From Epiperipatus broadwayi (lineage: Eukaryota > Onychophora > Udeonychophora > Euonychophora > Peripatidae): 64,000 nucleotides of DNA. The translations under genes were made by a program, and so were the position numbers. Shown piece by piece: positions 22,660 through 35,929 of the stretch. The DNA lies in assembly GCA_028023455.1 (NCBI GenBank), contig JAQFVV010000037.1, positions 930,001 through 994,000 on the forward strand. The letters run 5' to 3'. The notes under the pieces are model-generated. The model searched no databases. It saw nothing but the letters and a program-made list of their open reading frames with translations, and was not told where the DNA came from. Each line of letters starts with the position of its first letter. The first letter of the stretch is position 1.

Positions 22660-25070
22660 ACCAATGACACCAAGATGTGGAATTATTGGAGAATATTCAA
22701 TCAGTTGTATGCAAACAACTTATTGAAGAGCCATCCAGCATGGACAACAAGAGTCATAGTAATATTAATGGCAGATGGGACTGTTCATTTACGCAGAGAC
22801 TACTGTGTCACACTGAACAAATATATATAAATAAAGGAGCACATTTTGTACCTATCTTTCAGAAACTCTTGCTTTCTCTATACAAAAAGCAATATACTTT
22901 GCAAAGATCACTAAATCTGTATACTATTAAATTCCAGTAACAACAAGAATGGGTGAACTCTTAACCATCAATACTCACTTGGGATTATTTAAGTGCAATA
23001 AACTATCAGACAAAATTACTATTCTCCCAAACATGTAACAAGAAAAAATGGATGGTCTGATGCAGGGAATGAAAGAAGTTATTCCTTATCTGGATGACAT
23101 TTTGATAACTGCCGAAACTGATAGTGAATTAAAAATATGTGTCGTAAAGTTGATTCATTTCAGAAATCAAGTTTCTAGGACATATAGTCGGCAACAAAGG
23201 AAATACCAAACCAGAAAAGATGAAAGTTGTCAAAACTGTACCTAGACTAAAAAATGTTAAAGTTTTGCAAGCAATTCTGGGATTATTAATTTTTTTTTAG
23301 TTTCCTGTGAGACAAATAGTATATAGTGATGCTGTTGTATGACCTGTTAACGAAAAATGTAGTGGGAGTAGGGAGCAGAGTATGATATAGCATTTACAAA
23401 GGGTAAAGACTTATTAACATCAAGTCAACTCTTCATCTACTTCAGAAATGATCAAGATCTAATCATTACAACAGATGCTTTGAATATGGAGCAGATCATT
23501 CATGTTAAATAGATGGTGAAGGTGAACGTCTGATAGTGTTTGCATCTAGAACTTTAATTTTTTCAGCCATTATTAATAGTCAGCTTGACAAAGAGTTTCC
23601 ACCAACTGTTTTTGCAGTGAAACAATTTCTCCAATGTGTACATGGACTTGCATTCAAGATCTATACAAATCATAAACCTCTGTTGGGAATATTTGGAAAG
23701 CTAAAAGAATCCGAATCATACCTGTCAAAGGATGATCATTATGGATATTTTGGTATCCTATGAGTTTGAATTCTTATCTAAGTTGGGAAGAGAAATTGGC
23801 TACACTGATGCTTTGTCCTGAATTCCAGATAAGCAGAGTATGAGCCTTGAACTCTGCAAATATTATATAGATTCCCTAGAAACAAACATATTTAACAGTG
23901 CAGTTGTAGCCAAATGGATTAAACAACATCCTGGTTATCAACTAATAAGAAAGTGATTTAAAGATGGATTGTCCCAAAGTCAATCAAGCTAGGTAGTTAA
24001 ACCTATATGGAATGTGCACCAGTGCCTATCCATGTCCAAATTCCTATAGAAGAAAGAAAACAAGTTCTAGAACGACCTATGAGCATCATCAGAATGAAAG
24101 AGTTTGGCAAGATCATGTGTATGTTGGCATAGTATGTGCCACGAGATTTAAACAAACAGTCAAGTGCTGATGAAGTGTTCACTGACATATATGTTACTCT
24201 CAAAGAAACTACAATCATTTCCACAAGCAACTAAACCATGAAAGAGAAACATATTGAACATGCTGCATCTTTTAATGAATATATTTTCATGGTAATTATT
24301 GACTCTTATTCAAAATGAACAGAATGGAGGGCAATACTAGTGCAATGAACTGTTCACCTATCATGAACATCCAGATAATTGCAATTAAAATACTTTTTAG
24401 CTAGCAAGGGGATTATATTCATGTTCCACAAACTCCTTATCACACAGAGTCTAACAGATTAGCTGAGAAAACAGTGTAATATTTAAAGCTAGTGTTTAAT
24501 AAAACCCTGTATAATGATATTAACAAAGCTTTAATAGCAATTATATTTTTTTAGCATTTTATGACCAGAAAAGTTAAATACTGATGAAACAGAAATGCTG
24601 AACTCAGATATCTGTTTTGGTCCATAGTAAGAAAAGAGGGAATAATTTAGACAATATGAAATACAATGTTAGAGAAAAGTGTTAATATGAAGCTTAATAA
24701 GAAAATAATGGAAAGCAGGAATTGTATCAAAAGTATTGTCTAAACAATTGAGATTGATAAACCTGGCAGATGAAATTAAAGTTTGAAGACACATTAATTT
24801 CTTTGAAGCTGTTAGAGTGAGCCTAGAGAACCTAAGAACACAAGAGTGAATTTTCTAATAGCAGATGCAATTGATCCAACAAAAAAGGATTATGATGGTG
24901 CAATATCAGAAGTGCAAAAAGAAGATAATTTGAAGTTAACTGATAGAATAAACTGATTTCTCAAAAGTATTTAACTGGGTTAACAATTTGCCAGAAATGC
25001 CTATGGTGGTGGAGTTACAGTTCGGAATAGACAGATGAAGAGACATCTCTACCACCATCAAGATGTGTTA
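22660..25070 (+). pseudogene. Ty3/gypsy retrotransposon pol, heavily decayed
   Basis: Reading across frames gives the RT approach (M-A-D-G-T-V-H-L-R-R-D-Y...V-T-L-N-K at about 22765-22825) and I-N-T-H-L-G-L-F-K (22965-22995). The palm follows: M-D-G-L-M-Q-G-M-K...V-I-P-Y-L-D-D-I-L-I-T (Y-L-D-D at 23087-23098). Then come an RNase H region (F-A-S-R-T-L, S-Q-L-D-K-E, V-F-A-V-K-Q-F, T-N-H-K-P-L-L-G-I-F-G; 23536-23700), the R-E-I-G-x-x-D-A-L-S tail (about 23790-23820) and an integrase core (V-I-I-D-S-Y-S-K, about 24293-24320). The order RT-RH-IN is that of Ty3/gypsy; the wording resembles metazoan K02A2.6-type pol. Stops and frameshifts occur throughout. No gag, protease or LTR pair was identified, so the borders are approximate. 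Confidence 0.85.
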
Positions 25071-26794
25071 TAATTAATATTGAATGTTATCTGAACTGAT
25101 TTAGGAGCAGTTATTTAAAACTATTAAAATTTTTTTGTCATCTTTCGTTTTTTAAAGGTCACTTTTATAATTGAATCTCAGTTGATGAGTGTAAGATTGT
25201 AAGAAATCTGAAAGACTAAAAGACTATATGTGAAATTAAACCTATGAACTACTTTCTAGAGTGGGTGGAGGAATGCAGACTAACTAAATCAATAATGTCT
25301 TTATATATACAAAGTAATATAAAGTTGATTAGGTATGTTTATAACAAATAGACAGACAAAAAGTTGAATAAAATTCCTATTGTTAACTCTAGAAAATTAA
25401 GGTATGCAAAGAATACTGATGAATACTAAATACTAATTATTCAAAGATATGCTAATTGGGTAGACTATGCTGTGTGCAATAAAAATTGCTAAAATCAGTT
25501 GAGACAAAAGAAACAAAAAGAGAAAATAGAAAAGGAGAAAAAGAGTAGCAGTAGTGATATGAGAGTATTTGTATGATACACACAATGGCCAAGAAATCCA
25601 CTAAGTGAAGATGTATATTTTATTTAATATGTAATGTATTAATATCTAACATGAAAAGTAAGCAAACTGGTTATAAACCTGAAGATTTATACCTTTTCAT
25701 ATATTGAGTTAAAGCTCATATTTGTTATATTTTACTTATGCTTTGAGTTGTTTTTTTATATTTTATATAAGAAATAAGGTAACGTGTATTCAGCTGATAA
25801 TATCAATATTATCCTTATATATAGTAGTATAAAACAAGTATCAAATTAATAACTAATACTATAAATACAAATAATTACATATATAAGTCACAAATAATAA
25901 AAACAGTATAAAATCTTTGATCTGAAAATAGAGGAACAAATGAGAATCAATGTGGTATTCCCTGGACTAAATGAAAAACAAAATTTGATCTTAAATTGAA
26001 AATATGGATCATTCATCAGGATAATTTATGTTACAATAAACAGGCTACATTGTATTTCTTCTTAGAAACTTTAAATAAGAGTATACATCTTAATTTTATA
26101 GTAGAAAATATAATAAATTAATAGTAATAGAAATGTTTCATTATTCAAATGACGTGAATACTATTCTTTTAACATTTTTAAAATGTTTTTTTCCTCTTTC
26201 TAAATATACATACAAACAATTTAGTAACATGTAAAATTTCAGAATAAACAAAGAATAAAAATGATGTAACAATTTTTAAACAAATAATTTAATTATTACT
26301 CAGTTAATTAAATTTAGTAATATAATTAAATCAGTCTTGTAGAAAGACAGCTCTGCAAACTGATTGTGATAACATACACATTATTTTTCAGTTGTTGTTT
26401 TTTTTAAAAAAAAAAGGCTGTAAATATAAAATAAATATTTCTAAAATAAATAAAGATATTTAATTAAATAAATAATGTAAAACTTGCTGACCATAAACAA
26501 ATTCATTTTATTCAAAAAATACTAATACCTAGCTGAATAATGACCAAGACTTAAAATGTATACTGATAGGATTTTGTACAAATAATGGGTGTGTATGTAT
26601 ATAATACAAGCACAGAATAAAAATCGCAGAATATTTCCTAAAGAAAAAATTGCACTGAAAAAAAAAAAAAAACCTCCAAAAAAAATAATCTCCCCAACTG
26701 AAAAATTAAAGCTACAAAGAGTATTGAATTCATAATTTTATAAACTGGAAGATTTTTTCCAGAGTTTTTTTTGGGGGGTGGGGGGGCACATAAT
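25071..26794. other. AT-rich stretch, no gene seen
   Basis: The left edge may hold the decayed 3' end or LTR of the gypsy element, but no matching LTR was found upstream. G-rich patch at 26773-26787. Confidence 0.45.
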
Positions 26795-27620
26795 ACTGTG
26801 TAATTTCTATATGCAGTGGAGCTGCTATATTTTGCTCCACACTTCCTCTCACCATAATATTTGATTATAATAATATATATATATATTGTTTATTAAACTA
26901 CACTTAAACAGTATTTTTCAACATGCATACATATAAGACAGATGCTTTTTATGTATATAGTATGCATATATAAATAAAGATTATAGTATAAATAAAATTT
27001 TAAAAAATTGTAATTATTAATAATAAATTAAGAACACATGTATGGCATATATTTATGTGTGTGTGCTCACTCATCAAAAATAAACAGGAAATTGTCAAAC
27101 TTTCGTCACAATTAAACATGCTTTGGACAATATTTTATTTTTTCAATAACTTTTTTTCCCCCTATAAAAATGCGAGAGCAGTCTCAATGTAAGCAGACTA
27201 TGACTTCTGTAGTTGCTTTGATGTTTTTAAGTCCACATCAATTTTGGAATCTCTACAATCACTTTTACTTACCTTTAATCATTTCAGATTTTTGGTTAAA
27301 CTCTTCATACTTTAAGCTTTCTGATGCAATATAAAATTTGTCTGTTTTCTTGACCACTACTAAATCAAAAACTTTCATTTTATGCCTTAATAAAAGGTTG
27401 TTTATAAATTTTAGTAAAATTCATAAAAATTTTAGCTCTATGCTTAGGAAACATTTTATTATATGAAATATTGTATCTCATCCAATTTGAAAAGAATAAT
27501 ACAGTGAAAAATAAAATATATTTGCTTTCAATGACAACTAAATATTAATAAATGTGATCAAATGCAGTACCTCCGAGATGGAAAAATGGCTGCTACATAT
27601 TGTAAAATTTATTAACTTTA
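26795..27620 (+). repeat. Diverged direct repeat, copy 1
   Basis: It shares ordered phrases with 28105-28975: CTATATTTTGYTCCA, TTTTTCAACATGCA, TATAGTATAAA, GACAATATTTTTATT-type, ACTTTTT near 27150/28455, AACATTTTATTATATGAAAT, and CAATTTGAAAAGAATAATA near 27485. Copy 2 has TCAAATTTGGAAAGGATAAT. Similarity is patchy and old. Possibilities are a solo-LTR-like pair, two copies of an unknown repeat, or a local duplication. Confidence 0.55.
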
Positions 27621-27746
27621 ATCTTTTTTTTTTTAAATGTAATCATAACAGCTGAGACAGAAAAATGTCTCTTGAGAAATAACACTTAATATATTTATGA
27701 ACTGTAATGTTTTTTTTGTCTGTTTACATTTTTTTTTTAGATAATG

Positions 27747-27789
27747 TGTAAGCATTATATCAATAGTGTATATTGATATAATGCTTATT
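27747..27789. repeat. Short perfect inverted repeat
   Basis: AAGCATTATATCAATA, loop GTGTA, TATTGATATAATGCTTA form a 16-bp stem with a 5-base loop. All-A/T stem; no function implied. Confidence 0.8.
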
Positions 27790-28104
27790 GTGACTTTACT
27801 GTATTTTTAAAAATAAAATGTTTTCATATTATAAAAGTACTACCAAATGTCTAATTTAAATATCTCTAATGGCATGTTTTTTAAATATTAAATAATAAAT
27901 AACTGAACAAAAAATTAAGCATCCATAATGTTGAAATTACTTTATAATGAATCACAAATATTAGACCTAATTATAATTTTGGTTATGGTTTAAATACAAA
28001 GTGGTTAAATCTAGCGTTTTATTATTTGGTCACAAAGTGCTGATTACTAAAACGCTTTGTAAAGCCTACAATTTCCCAATGGATTTAATATGCTTGTACA
28101 ATAG

Positions 28105-28975
28105 AACTGTGAACTAGGCTATATTTTGTTCCAAGCCCCTCCCTCTCATGTTCAAAGAATACAGTGTGTAATAATTCACATTTTGTTAATAAAGATTGGT
28201 TAGAATATATAGTTTATTGAACTTCAAGTATATTTTTCAACATGCACATATACATTACACAGACATTTTATATATACATATAAATCTAAATCTCAAAATT
28301 ATAGTATAAACAAATTTTTAAATAAATAATATTGTTATTAATAATAAATGGAAATAATTATTTTATTTTATTTAATGTGTGGTTAATCATGCTTGTATTG
28401 AAGCAATAAGAATAAAACAAGTCCTATTGCCCTAGACAATATTTTTATTCCAACAACTTTTTCTCTTATAGAAACAATAGTCTTGTCTCTTTTTCAAGAC
28501 ATTACTTTCTCTCTAATTATGTTAATGTTTTTAATTCCATTTCTGAATTTTGTAAAATATACTGCTGGGCCTGTTGACATTCATATCAACCACCTCCCAA
28601 TAACTTTGGAGATGTTGACAAAAGAACCGTGTACACACCCTTTTTTGTTTTTAGAGAAAGTGTTGTGTACATATCATTTTGGTGACATCACACAGTCATC
28701 AGCGGATTGATACGAATGTCAGCAGGTCCAGTAGTTCCTATACATGTTCTGTGTCGCAGCTCTAATACCAAAGTTCCAAATATACTTTTAGAAAATATTT
28801 TATTAAATGAAATACTGCACATCAAATTTGGAAAGGATAATAAGAAATAATAAAATACATGTGCTTTCAACATAAATTGAAGATATTTTATTAGTACATG
28901 GAATCTTTACATGTTCAAATCAGAGAATGAAAAATGACTGCAGAATATTAAAATTTGTGTATTTTAATGGCTTTT
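28105..28975 (+). repeat. Diverged direct repeat, copy 2
   Basis: Partner of 26795-27620, in the same orientation, about 1.3 kb downstream and interrupted by the fold-back at 28562-28735. Confidence 0.55.
28562..28735. repeat. Fold-back element inside the direct repeat
   Basis: The left end TGCTGGGCCTGTTGACATTC and ..TATCAACC pair with the right end GGATTGATACGAATGTCAGC and AGGTCCAG. An inner pair GTGTACACAC / TGTTGTGTACAT also matches. About 174 bp and G+C-richer than its host. The two short ORFs here come from the palindrome. Confidence 0.7.
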
Positions 28976-29054
28976 TTGTTGATTTATTTACATTATATTT
29001 TGAATAGCATATAATTGAATTTGTATAGTCAAATACAGCTTAGTTTGTAGCTCC

Positions 29055-29515
29055 ATTACATATATGTAAACAAATTAAAGTGTGAGGTCATTTCTATGAA
29101 AATTAGGTTCAATTGTGTTTTAGCTTTGATGTTATTAGAATAACTATCGATCTCCATTAATATTTCCTGAGGCTAAACCACTTTTTAACTCTATTGCTAA
29201 TTAATAGCTTTTTACCATTGATTTAAATAGAAATAAAAGTAGATCTTTTTTTATTTCTAACAGTTGTGATTTTTTGAATTCTGGTGCTTGTAAATATAGC
29301 TTTCTAAGTTTAAATCCATAAAACAATTTGGGTTAGATATAAGAGATCTACTTTAATTTGTATTTAAATAAATCAATGATAAAAAGCTATTAGATAACTA
29401 TAAAGTTAAAAATGGTGGAGATTGATAGTTTTCCTAGTTAAAACACAATTGAACTTAATTAACATGGAAATAATCCCACACTCCAATTTGTTTACATTAT
29501 AAAATTCATGAAATA
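29055..29515. repeat. Fold-back element, arms of about 165-185 bp
   Basis: The left arm (ATATATGTAAACAAATTAAA ..GATTTAAATAGAAATAAAAG TAGATC) and right arm (GATCTACTTTAATTTGTATT ..CCAATTTGTTTACATTATA) are inverted copies, co-linear with about 20 percent differences by eye. A centre of about 100 bp separates them. Confidence 0.75.
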
Positions 29516-29729
29516 CTAAAATCTAATATATATATATATATATGATCACTAGATGGAGCTTACCAATAGCTCTAATCAAGCTTTATTTTATAAGTACCAA
29601 AAGAGAAAGGATTCAAAATCTCTATCGGAAAGTCCCTATCTCCAGACCACTTGTTTTCAAGCTTAGTGCTGGGATTATATATATAGCATTTGGGTGAAGA
29701 GACGATAAAGTAAAATAAAAAAAACTAAG
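29516..29729. other. Spacer with (TA)n
   Basis: A TATATATATATATATA run near 29526-29542; otherwise nothing. Confidence 0.5.
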
Positions 29730-30165
29730 CAAATGCTTTTGTTTTATTAAATATACTAAAAAAAAAAAAAGTAAATTTTCTTTAGTTTTCACAAAGAATA
29801 TATACAATACAAAAACTGTATTAAGAGTGAAGCTTTATTAACAATAAAAATACTGTAGTGCTTAGCATGCTTTTGACAGATAATTGTCATAGATTTAACA
29901 ATGCTTGTAACACAAGCAGGAAAGTTAAAAAAAATAGCAATTATTTGCATAGTGCATTCCCCTACTTCCATTACAAGCATTGATAGGTCTATGACAATTA
30001 TCTATTGAACACATGCTAAGCACTTTTATTGTTAGTAAAGCTTTGCTCTTCACACAGTTTTTGTATATATATATATTATAACAAGAATATTGCGAAAACT
30101 GAAAAAAAATTATTTTTTTAATTTTCAATGCATTTATACAAATAAAAGCATTTCTTTAATTATAT
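29730..30165. repeat. Fold-back element, arms of about 200 bp
   Basis: The left part has GCTTAGCATGCTTTTGACAG, ATAATTGTCATAGATTTAAC and AATGCTTGTAA. The right part carries the inverted equivalents TTACAAGCATTGATAGGTCT, ATGACAATTATCTATTGAAC and ACATGCTAAGCACTT. It lies 215 bp from the previous fold-back and is not related to it. Confidence 0.8.
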
Positions 30166-31854
30166 ATATATTTCTCCTTTTTAGTGTATATGGTTCCAGA
30201 AATTAGAAAAAATAGTTTAAATGCAATCTAATATTGTTAGATGGCAGAATTGTAATGAGTACTGAATCCTATATAAAATTTAAAATTTTCATTAATTTTT
30301 TGCTAAAGTTGTTTGCAAATTCTAAACAAAAAATGTATTGTCATTGGAAATCCATATGCGTGGAAAGTTTCAACTAGGTTGCTAATTGGAACGTTAGTGA
30401 AAATTGACTTAAATGACTTCTCAGACAAACAAAACAGAGTAAGTTGTAAATAAAAACATAAAATAAAGATAGGCACTTTAATAGCACTATTTTTGACATC
30501 ATATACAAAAGAACTCTTTTGCGAGTAAAAATCTAACTAAAAAAGATACTTGAATTTATACTTCTTTGAAAGAAATGTAAATCTGAGGTTAAAAAGTAAT
30601 AAACTATATATGCCAATGTGTTTAAAGTATCAGTTTCCAAAAATACTGTTCCAATTAACATTTCAAGACTGACATTTTCGAAGTATAATAACTGTATTCA
30701 TTTATTATGGGTAAAGAAAATTTGTGAGATCCAATTGTTCTGAGAAATTAATGCTTACCAAAAAAGATTAACACACATTACAAATTAGCAGAAACATAAA
30801 ATCAAAATAACAACAATCACTCTAAAGACCATAGATCTGAATAAACCAAAATCTATCAAAATAATCAAAAATAAGTTCGACTAGCTGATATTTAAAAGCT
30901 ATTTGGTTTCTGATAAAATGCTAGTATAAAACTAATGGTATTATGATCATAAGAATTTGACAATGAATAATGAAAAATATATCTTATGATCAGAAAAGTC
31001 ATTGTTCATACTTTTTCTCAACTACTAAAAGTCTTTATATCTGATCATGGTCAGAAAAAAAGCCTATCAAATAGATTGACTTCTATTTGAGTAAGCATAA
31101 TAATTTTGGCACATCTAGCCTCCCTTCAGTATAAACTTAGTTACTAGACAATTTTCCACTCGTCACATAGCAAAATATTAATTTGAGAAACATGAAAATA
31201 ATATTATATATCTCCATGGCCTCCCTAATTAGCTTATTTAAATATTATTGAGTGCCTGCAGCCATTCTTAAGCAGCAAATCAGATTTATATTCTTCATAG
31301 ACATCTTTTTAGAATTTCAGACTTTTCTCTATGAGAAGTAGTATATTTCTATAACATTGTTCAAATATTATATTATTTATTTTCATATTGAATGCAAACA
31401 GTTTTTGTTATTTTATTTAAATTATGAATATTATATAAATTGTAATATTTATTTAACATATTGTTATGATATAGTCAATTATTTTGTAATTATTGAATTT
31501 ATATATGAAGGTTTTGATTTGTTTTAATTATTTATATTATTATTGTTTGTTTAATTCCATTATTAGACACTGGATGGTTTTATGTCAGAAATAATTTGTT
31601 AACATTAAATAGATTAGTAACATTTGAAAAGGGCACCAAAGCAGGTGGTAAAAAGGCTTTTTATGTATAAAATTATTGATTATATAGTTGTAGTAAAGAA
31701 TTTATTATTTTCTGATTATTATTTTGTGGAAGAGCAGCATAAGGGTTTTTTTTTCTTCCAATTTTTGATATATCTATTGTTTATTACTGAACTAATTTAA
31801 TATGAACAATTTGCATACATATATATTCTTATACATACCGATGTTTTAATTGTA
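30166..31854. other. AT-rich stretch, no gene seen
   Basis: No coding motif or repeat partner recognised. By eye only about half a dozen CpG per kb, in line with most of the window. Confidence 0.5.
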
Positions 31855-32672
31855 ATTAGAGAGAATTTGAACACAGATTTTCAAGCCCCCTTCAACTATC
31901 CACCCTATCTTATATAACTCATACACATGACCACATAATGTGAAAAAGATAAATGATCTCCATTACATATTTTGTGATGAACCATCAGTTGGTCCAGATC
32001 ATCATTTCCCATATATATAATCAGTGCTCACTTTATATTAAGATAGCAAATCTTCAAACTTTAATGGACAGGCTTCTATGTTCTCCACCTCCAACTCCTT
32101 GGCCATCCTTATTATTGAAAATCTGATGATGGAATGCTCAAAGCACTTATTCATGCCAATCTTGTTGCTATACCCATGTTGACTTTTTAAGTCATTCTGA
32201 CCTCTCATATATAGGACCTTAACATGTCTATTATAGGCAAAATTCAGACTGAATATGTGTGTATATCAGACTAAATTCTGCCCATCCCTCTTCTGTATAT
32301 TTAAATGGATATTAAGGTTCTATATACAAGGAGTTGGAGTGACAAAGTCAACATAGGTATGACCAGATTGGTATCAAAAAGCACATTGAGCATTCCATCA
32401 TCAGATTTTCAATAATATAGATGGCTGAATAGTTGGAGGGTGGAGAAGTTTGAAACCTGTGCATTAAAGTTTGATGATTTGCAATCTTAATATAAACTGA
32501 TCATTAATGATATATGTATGTTTGTGAGAAAAGATGATCGGGACTAACCAATGAGTGCTGGTTCAGCAAAAAATACATATATTGGAAATCATTTATCTTT
32601 TTCATGTGTTGGTTATATAGATGGAGTGAATAGTTGAAGGGAACTTGAAAATCTATATTCAAATCCCCTAAT
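31855..32672. repeat. F1 inverted pair
   Basis: A minus-oriented copy (about 31855-32215, with ATTTGAACACAGATTTTCAA, CTTTAATGGACAGGCTTCTA and AAAATCTGATGATGGAATGC in plus sense) is followed by a linker (..CTGCCCATCCCTCTTCTGTA..). A plus-oriented copy (about 32316-32672, with TTTCCATTATCAGATTTTCA-type and TTCAAATCCCCTAATA) follows. The arrangement mirrors the switch at 20186, but these copies are older. Confidence 0.8.
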
Positions 32673-33284
32673 AAGTACATCTAAAGTTTAATATATATAT
32701 ATTTCTATTCAATGTTTTAATTACTTAATATAATTGTTATCAAGGTACAAACTTCAAAGATATTTTAAAAATCAGTCTGAAACCACAAATAAAACAAAAA
32801 ATAAACAAGTTAAAATAAATCAAATGTGTGAATCATAAAACACACAAATAAATATATAAAGAATGTAATCAAAAGTTATTTTTTTAAACTTTTAAATAAA
32901 GAAATCCTTTAATAAATCTCCTCTATAACATATTATAAAATAAATTTATTAAAAGATTTTTCTATTTAAAAATATAACTTGCAATAAATATTATATTTTT
33001 TGTATACCTATTTGTCTGTTTAATATTATATGTGGTGTATTTTGATTTGTTTATTCTTTGTTTTTATTTTTGTGTTTCAGATAGATTTTTGAAATATCTT
33101 TGATGTTTGTATCATGATAAAAATTCTATTAAATAATCAATGGTTGGTTTGTGGATTAGTAATAAACAAGTTTACAATATATATATTAATATTTTTGAAG
33201 CTGAGCCAGATTTGAAAAAAGAAAAGACAAAAGACAATTATTGGGATATTTTCAGGAGACCTAATTCACAACTAGTTATTTCTT
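32673..33284. other. AT-rich stretch, no feature
   Basis: Nothing recognised. Confidence 0.5.
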
Positions 33285-33430
33285 TACACCATTTAGTATA
33301 AACTTAAATAATGTCAGATGCCAATGTTTAATGAATCCCTATCCAATGCTGTTATATCCATATCTCCAGACTAGTTACTAAATTGTGCCATTTTTCATTG
33401 AGAATTTTTGAAAATCCAGATCTTGGATTT
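33285..33430 (-). repeat. F4 3' fragment, minus strand, decayed
   Basis: In plus sense: ATGAATCCCTATCCAATGCT then ATCCATATCTCCAGACTAGT and TTTTCATTGAGAA, matching the reversed F4 3' half at 52953-53080. Facing the plus copy at 33617, it makes another inverted arrangement. Confidence 0.55.
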
Positions 33431-33616
33431 AGTGCAACTTTCTTCCAGTAGATATCTTTTGCCCTTTTTTTATCATTATACCATAACGTGGCAATCTGTT
33501 AAGAGGGTATCATCTTTCTTCTTACAATATTTTCAATTAGTGCAAGTCATAGTAATATTTACTGTATGGAGAAAGTTGCCACCGTGTTAACAGATCTTGT
33601 AAGCATAAGAAAGGGT

Positions 33617-34030
33617 GATCATGTAATATTGCAGTGGTTTAATATCAATTTAGAACAAAAGGTGTAGGTGACTATGGTTATTAAAAACCAAAGACACCAA
33701 AATATAGATGCTGAACTGGTTCAGATCGATATGACTATACAAGCAAATTAGCTTGGACTGAAAACATTATGATATATTCATTTTGGCTCATAGCTTTATA
33801 ATTAATTAAAAAGGTGGTTGCTGGAAGAATGCATTACATCCAAAGATCTAGAAGCAACTCTCAGATCCAAGGCTCCTTATTGATGAAAGCCATAAGTAAA
33901 AACCTAGTCTGAGGATACTGGATGAACATGCCCTACATATGGATTTTGATGCAGAAAGCTTTTAGCATCTATTGATTAACATGGCTCACACTGAGTTGCA
34001 ATATTGAATGGAGAAAGTTGCTACTATGTG
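33617..34030 (+). repeat. F4 repeat, near full length
   Basis: The head GTGATCATGTAATATTGCAG TGG is followed by GGTGACTATGG, GATGCTGAACTGGTTCAGAT, CTTGGACTGAAAACATTATG, TCTCAGATCCAAGGCTCCTT, ACCTAGTCTGAGGATACTGG and GAATGGAGAAAGTTGC. The same order occurs at 53511-53915. No ORF and no clear tRNA head. A second F4 3' end sits just left at 33555-33590, and a partial one at 34150-34275. Confidence 0.75.
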
Positions 34031-34399
34031 CATTCTACCCGTCTGAAATTAAAAAAACATCTTTATTTGAATCTTGCTTGCAAAGTTGTATAGATGTAGT
34101 GCCAATTCAGTATATATTTCACTATCCTGTTTTTTAATTGACTATAGGCATAGACTATAAACCACTGTTGGGATATGGATAGAATAGCACTGAATAGGGA
34201 TTATTAAGCCATATCATCTGGCATCTATTAATTATTCTAGTTTACACTAGATAATTGAAATAGAATGGGAAAATAGATTTGCAACTTGAAAATATTATGC
34301 AAACTGGATAGATGTTTAGTTGCTTTTATGTTATTTATGATTTATTACATTGTTAGTAAATTATTGTATTATGAATGATATTCATAATTATCATCAACA

Positions 34400-35165
34400 G
34401 TATTCTGTCAAGTGTATAAGTCCAGAGAGTATTCACATCATAAATACATCCATTTTTCCATTCCATTCTCTTCAATGCCCAGCTCTTTAAATCCCTCTTC
34501 CATTTCTTATATCATCCAACAATGCCAATCTCTTCTATTCTTTCCTTTCCTCTTACTTAAGCTCATCATTCTTTCTAAAACATCTTTCATTAAACTATAA
34601 TTTCTTCTTAATATATGTCCAATCCAGCTTCTCTTTAATTCCCTCAATCAATCTTCATTTTTCACTTACTTTTTTCAAAACTTACTCAATCAATCTTCTT
34701 TTTTTATTTCCTCATCTCAAAACTTTTTCAATTGTTATTTATGATTTTTTTCCTTTTTCCTCCATGTCCACATCTCAAAGGCTTCCAATTTGTTCCTAAT
34801 TTTATTACTCATCTATGTTTCACAACCATACATTAATACACTCCATACATAACATTTAATTAATCTTTTTCTTAATTCTCTTTTCAAAAGTCCACAAAAT
34901 AGCTTCTTTATCTTAATAAATGCCTCTTTTGTCAATGCTATTCTTCTTTTAACTTCATCTTCACTTCTTTCATTCACAGTCAAACAATTACCCAAATCTC
35001 TAAATCCCTATACTTGTTGAACTATGTTATCATGGATTTCAATTTATAGTCTTTTTACCCCCTATCCATAAACACTTAAGTTTTTTCAACATTAATCTTC
35101 AATCCATATTCCATACATCCTTCTTCACAATATTATAAAATATAGCTCTGTACTACATTAATTAT
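34400..35165 (-). pseudogene. LINE (non-LTR) RT C-terminal remnant, type 1
   Basis: On the minus strand from 35165: E-Y-G-L-K-I-N-V-E-K-T (RT motif after the catalytic box), then L-T-V-N-E-R-S-E-D-E-V-K-R-R-I-A. The longest open piece (34995-34813) continues L-T-K-E-A-F-x-K-x-K-K-L-F-C-G to K-C-Y-V-W-S-V-L-M-Y-G-C-E-T, the C-terminal hallmark of many invertebrate LINE RTs. Further down are W-I-G-H-I-L-R-R-N (about 34605-34635) and a run like D-L-Y-T-stop-Q-N-T near 34400. The YxDD box itself is missing. Decayed by stops. Confidence 0.85.
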
Positions 35166-35929
35166 ATAACTTATTATCATCATCATTTTCAACTATTATT
35201 AATTGACTACAGAATGAAAGTTTAATCCAATTTCTCCAATCTATAATCTCTTCTTTTTACATTATGCCAACATACTTTCTTAATTCATCCACCTCACATG
35301 AGATCTTTTTCTGAATTCCTACAATCTTTCAGTTTGGATTTAAGACTTCCAACAGTCCATCTGTTATCACTTCTTCTATCAATATGTCCAGTGTAGCTAC
35401 ATTTCAGTTTCTTAATTTTTTCATTGATGTCAGTGATATCTGTTTCTCTTCTCACTCAAGAATTTTACTTTTGATCCCTTCTTGTCACTTTCAATATTTA
35501 TCTTTCCATATTATATTCAATGAACTGGTTTTTGTACTATTCTTTTGGTAAGTAAGCAAGTTTCAAATCCATAAGCAAAAACTAATAAAACACATTTATT
35601 AAAAACCTTTTCCAAAATATAGGCATATTTTCTTTTACTATTAAATTATTTATACCAAAAGCAATCTGTTTAAGTTTAATTCTATTATTAACTTCAACCA
35701 TTATGATTTTATTTGTATTAATAATCTGATCAGAAGTATTTTTGATTGTTAACTTTTTCTACTTCGTGATTATCAATCTTTATTTTCTTCTGAGAAAATT
35801 CATTGAATATTATTATATTAGCCCTTCTAGCATTTACCTTTAATCCTACTTTCTTACTTTCAAATAACTTTTGAAACATTTCCTGAAGGTTAATAACTAC
35901 TCTTTCTTATTGCAATGCCAAATGTATAC

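Noticed and set aside
24003-24230. 75-codon minus-strand ORF
   Set aside because: It is antisense to the gypsy integrase region and a shadow of it.
28483-28873. ORFs on both strands
   Set aside because: They lie over the fold-back element at 28562-28735.
30990-31130. Second gypsy integrase fragment (S-D-H-G-Q)
   Set aside because: A single five-residue similarity in A/T-rich DNA, with no flanking motifs.
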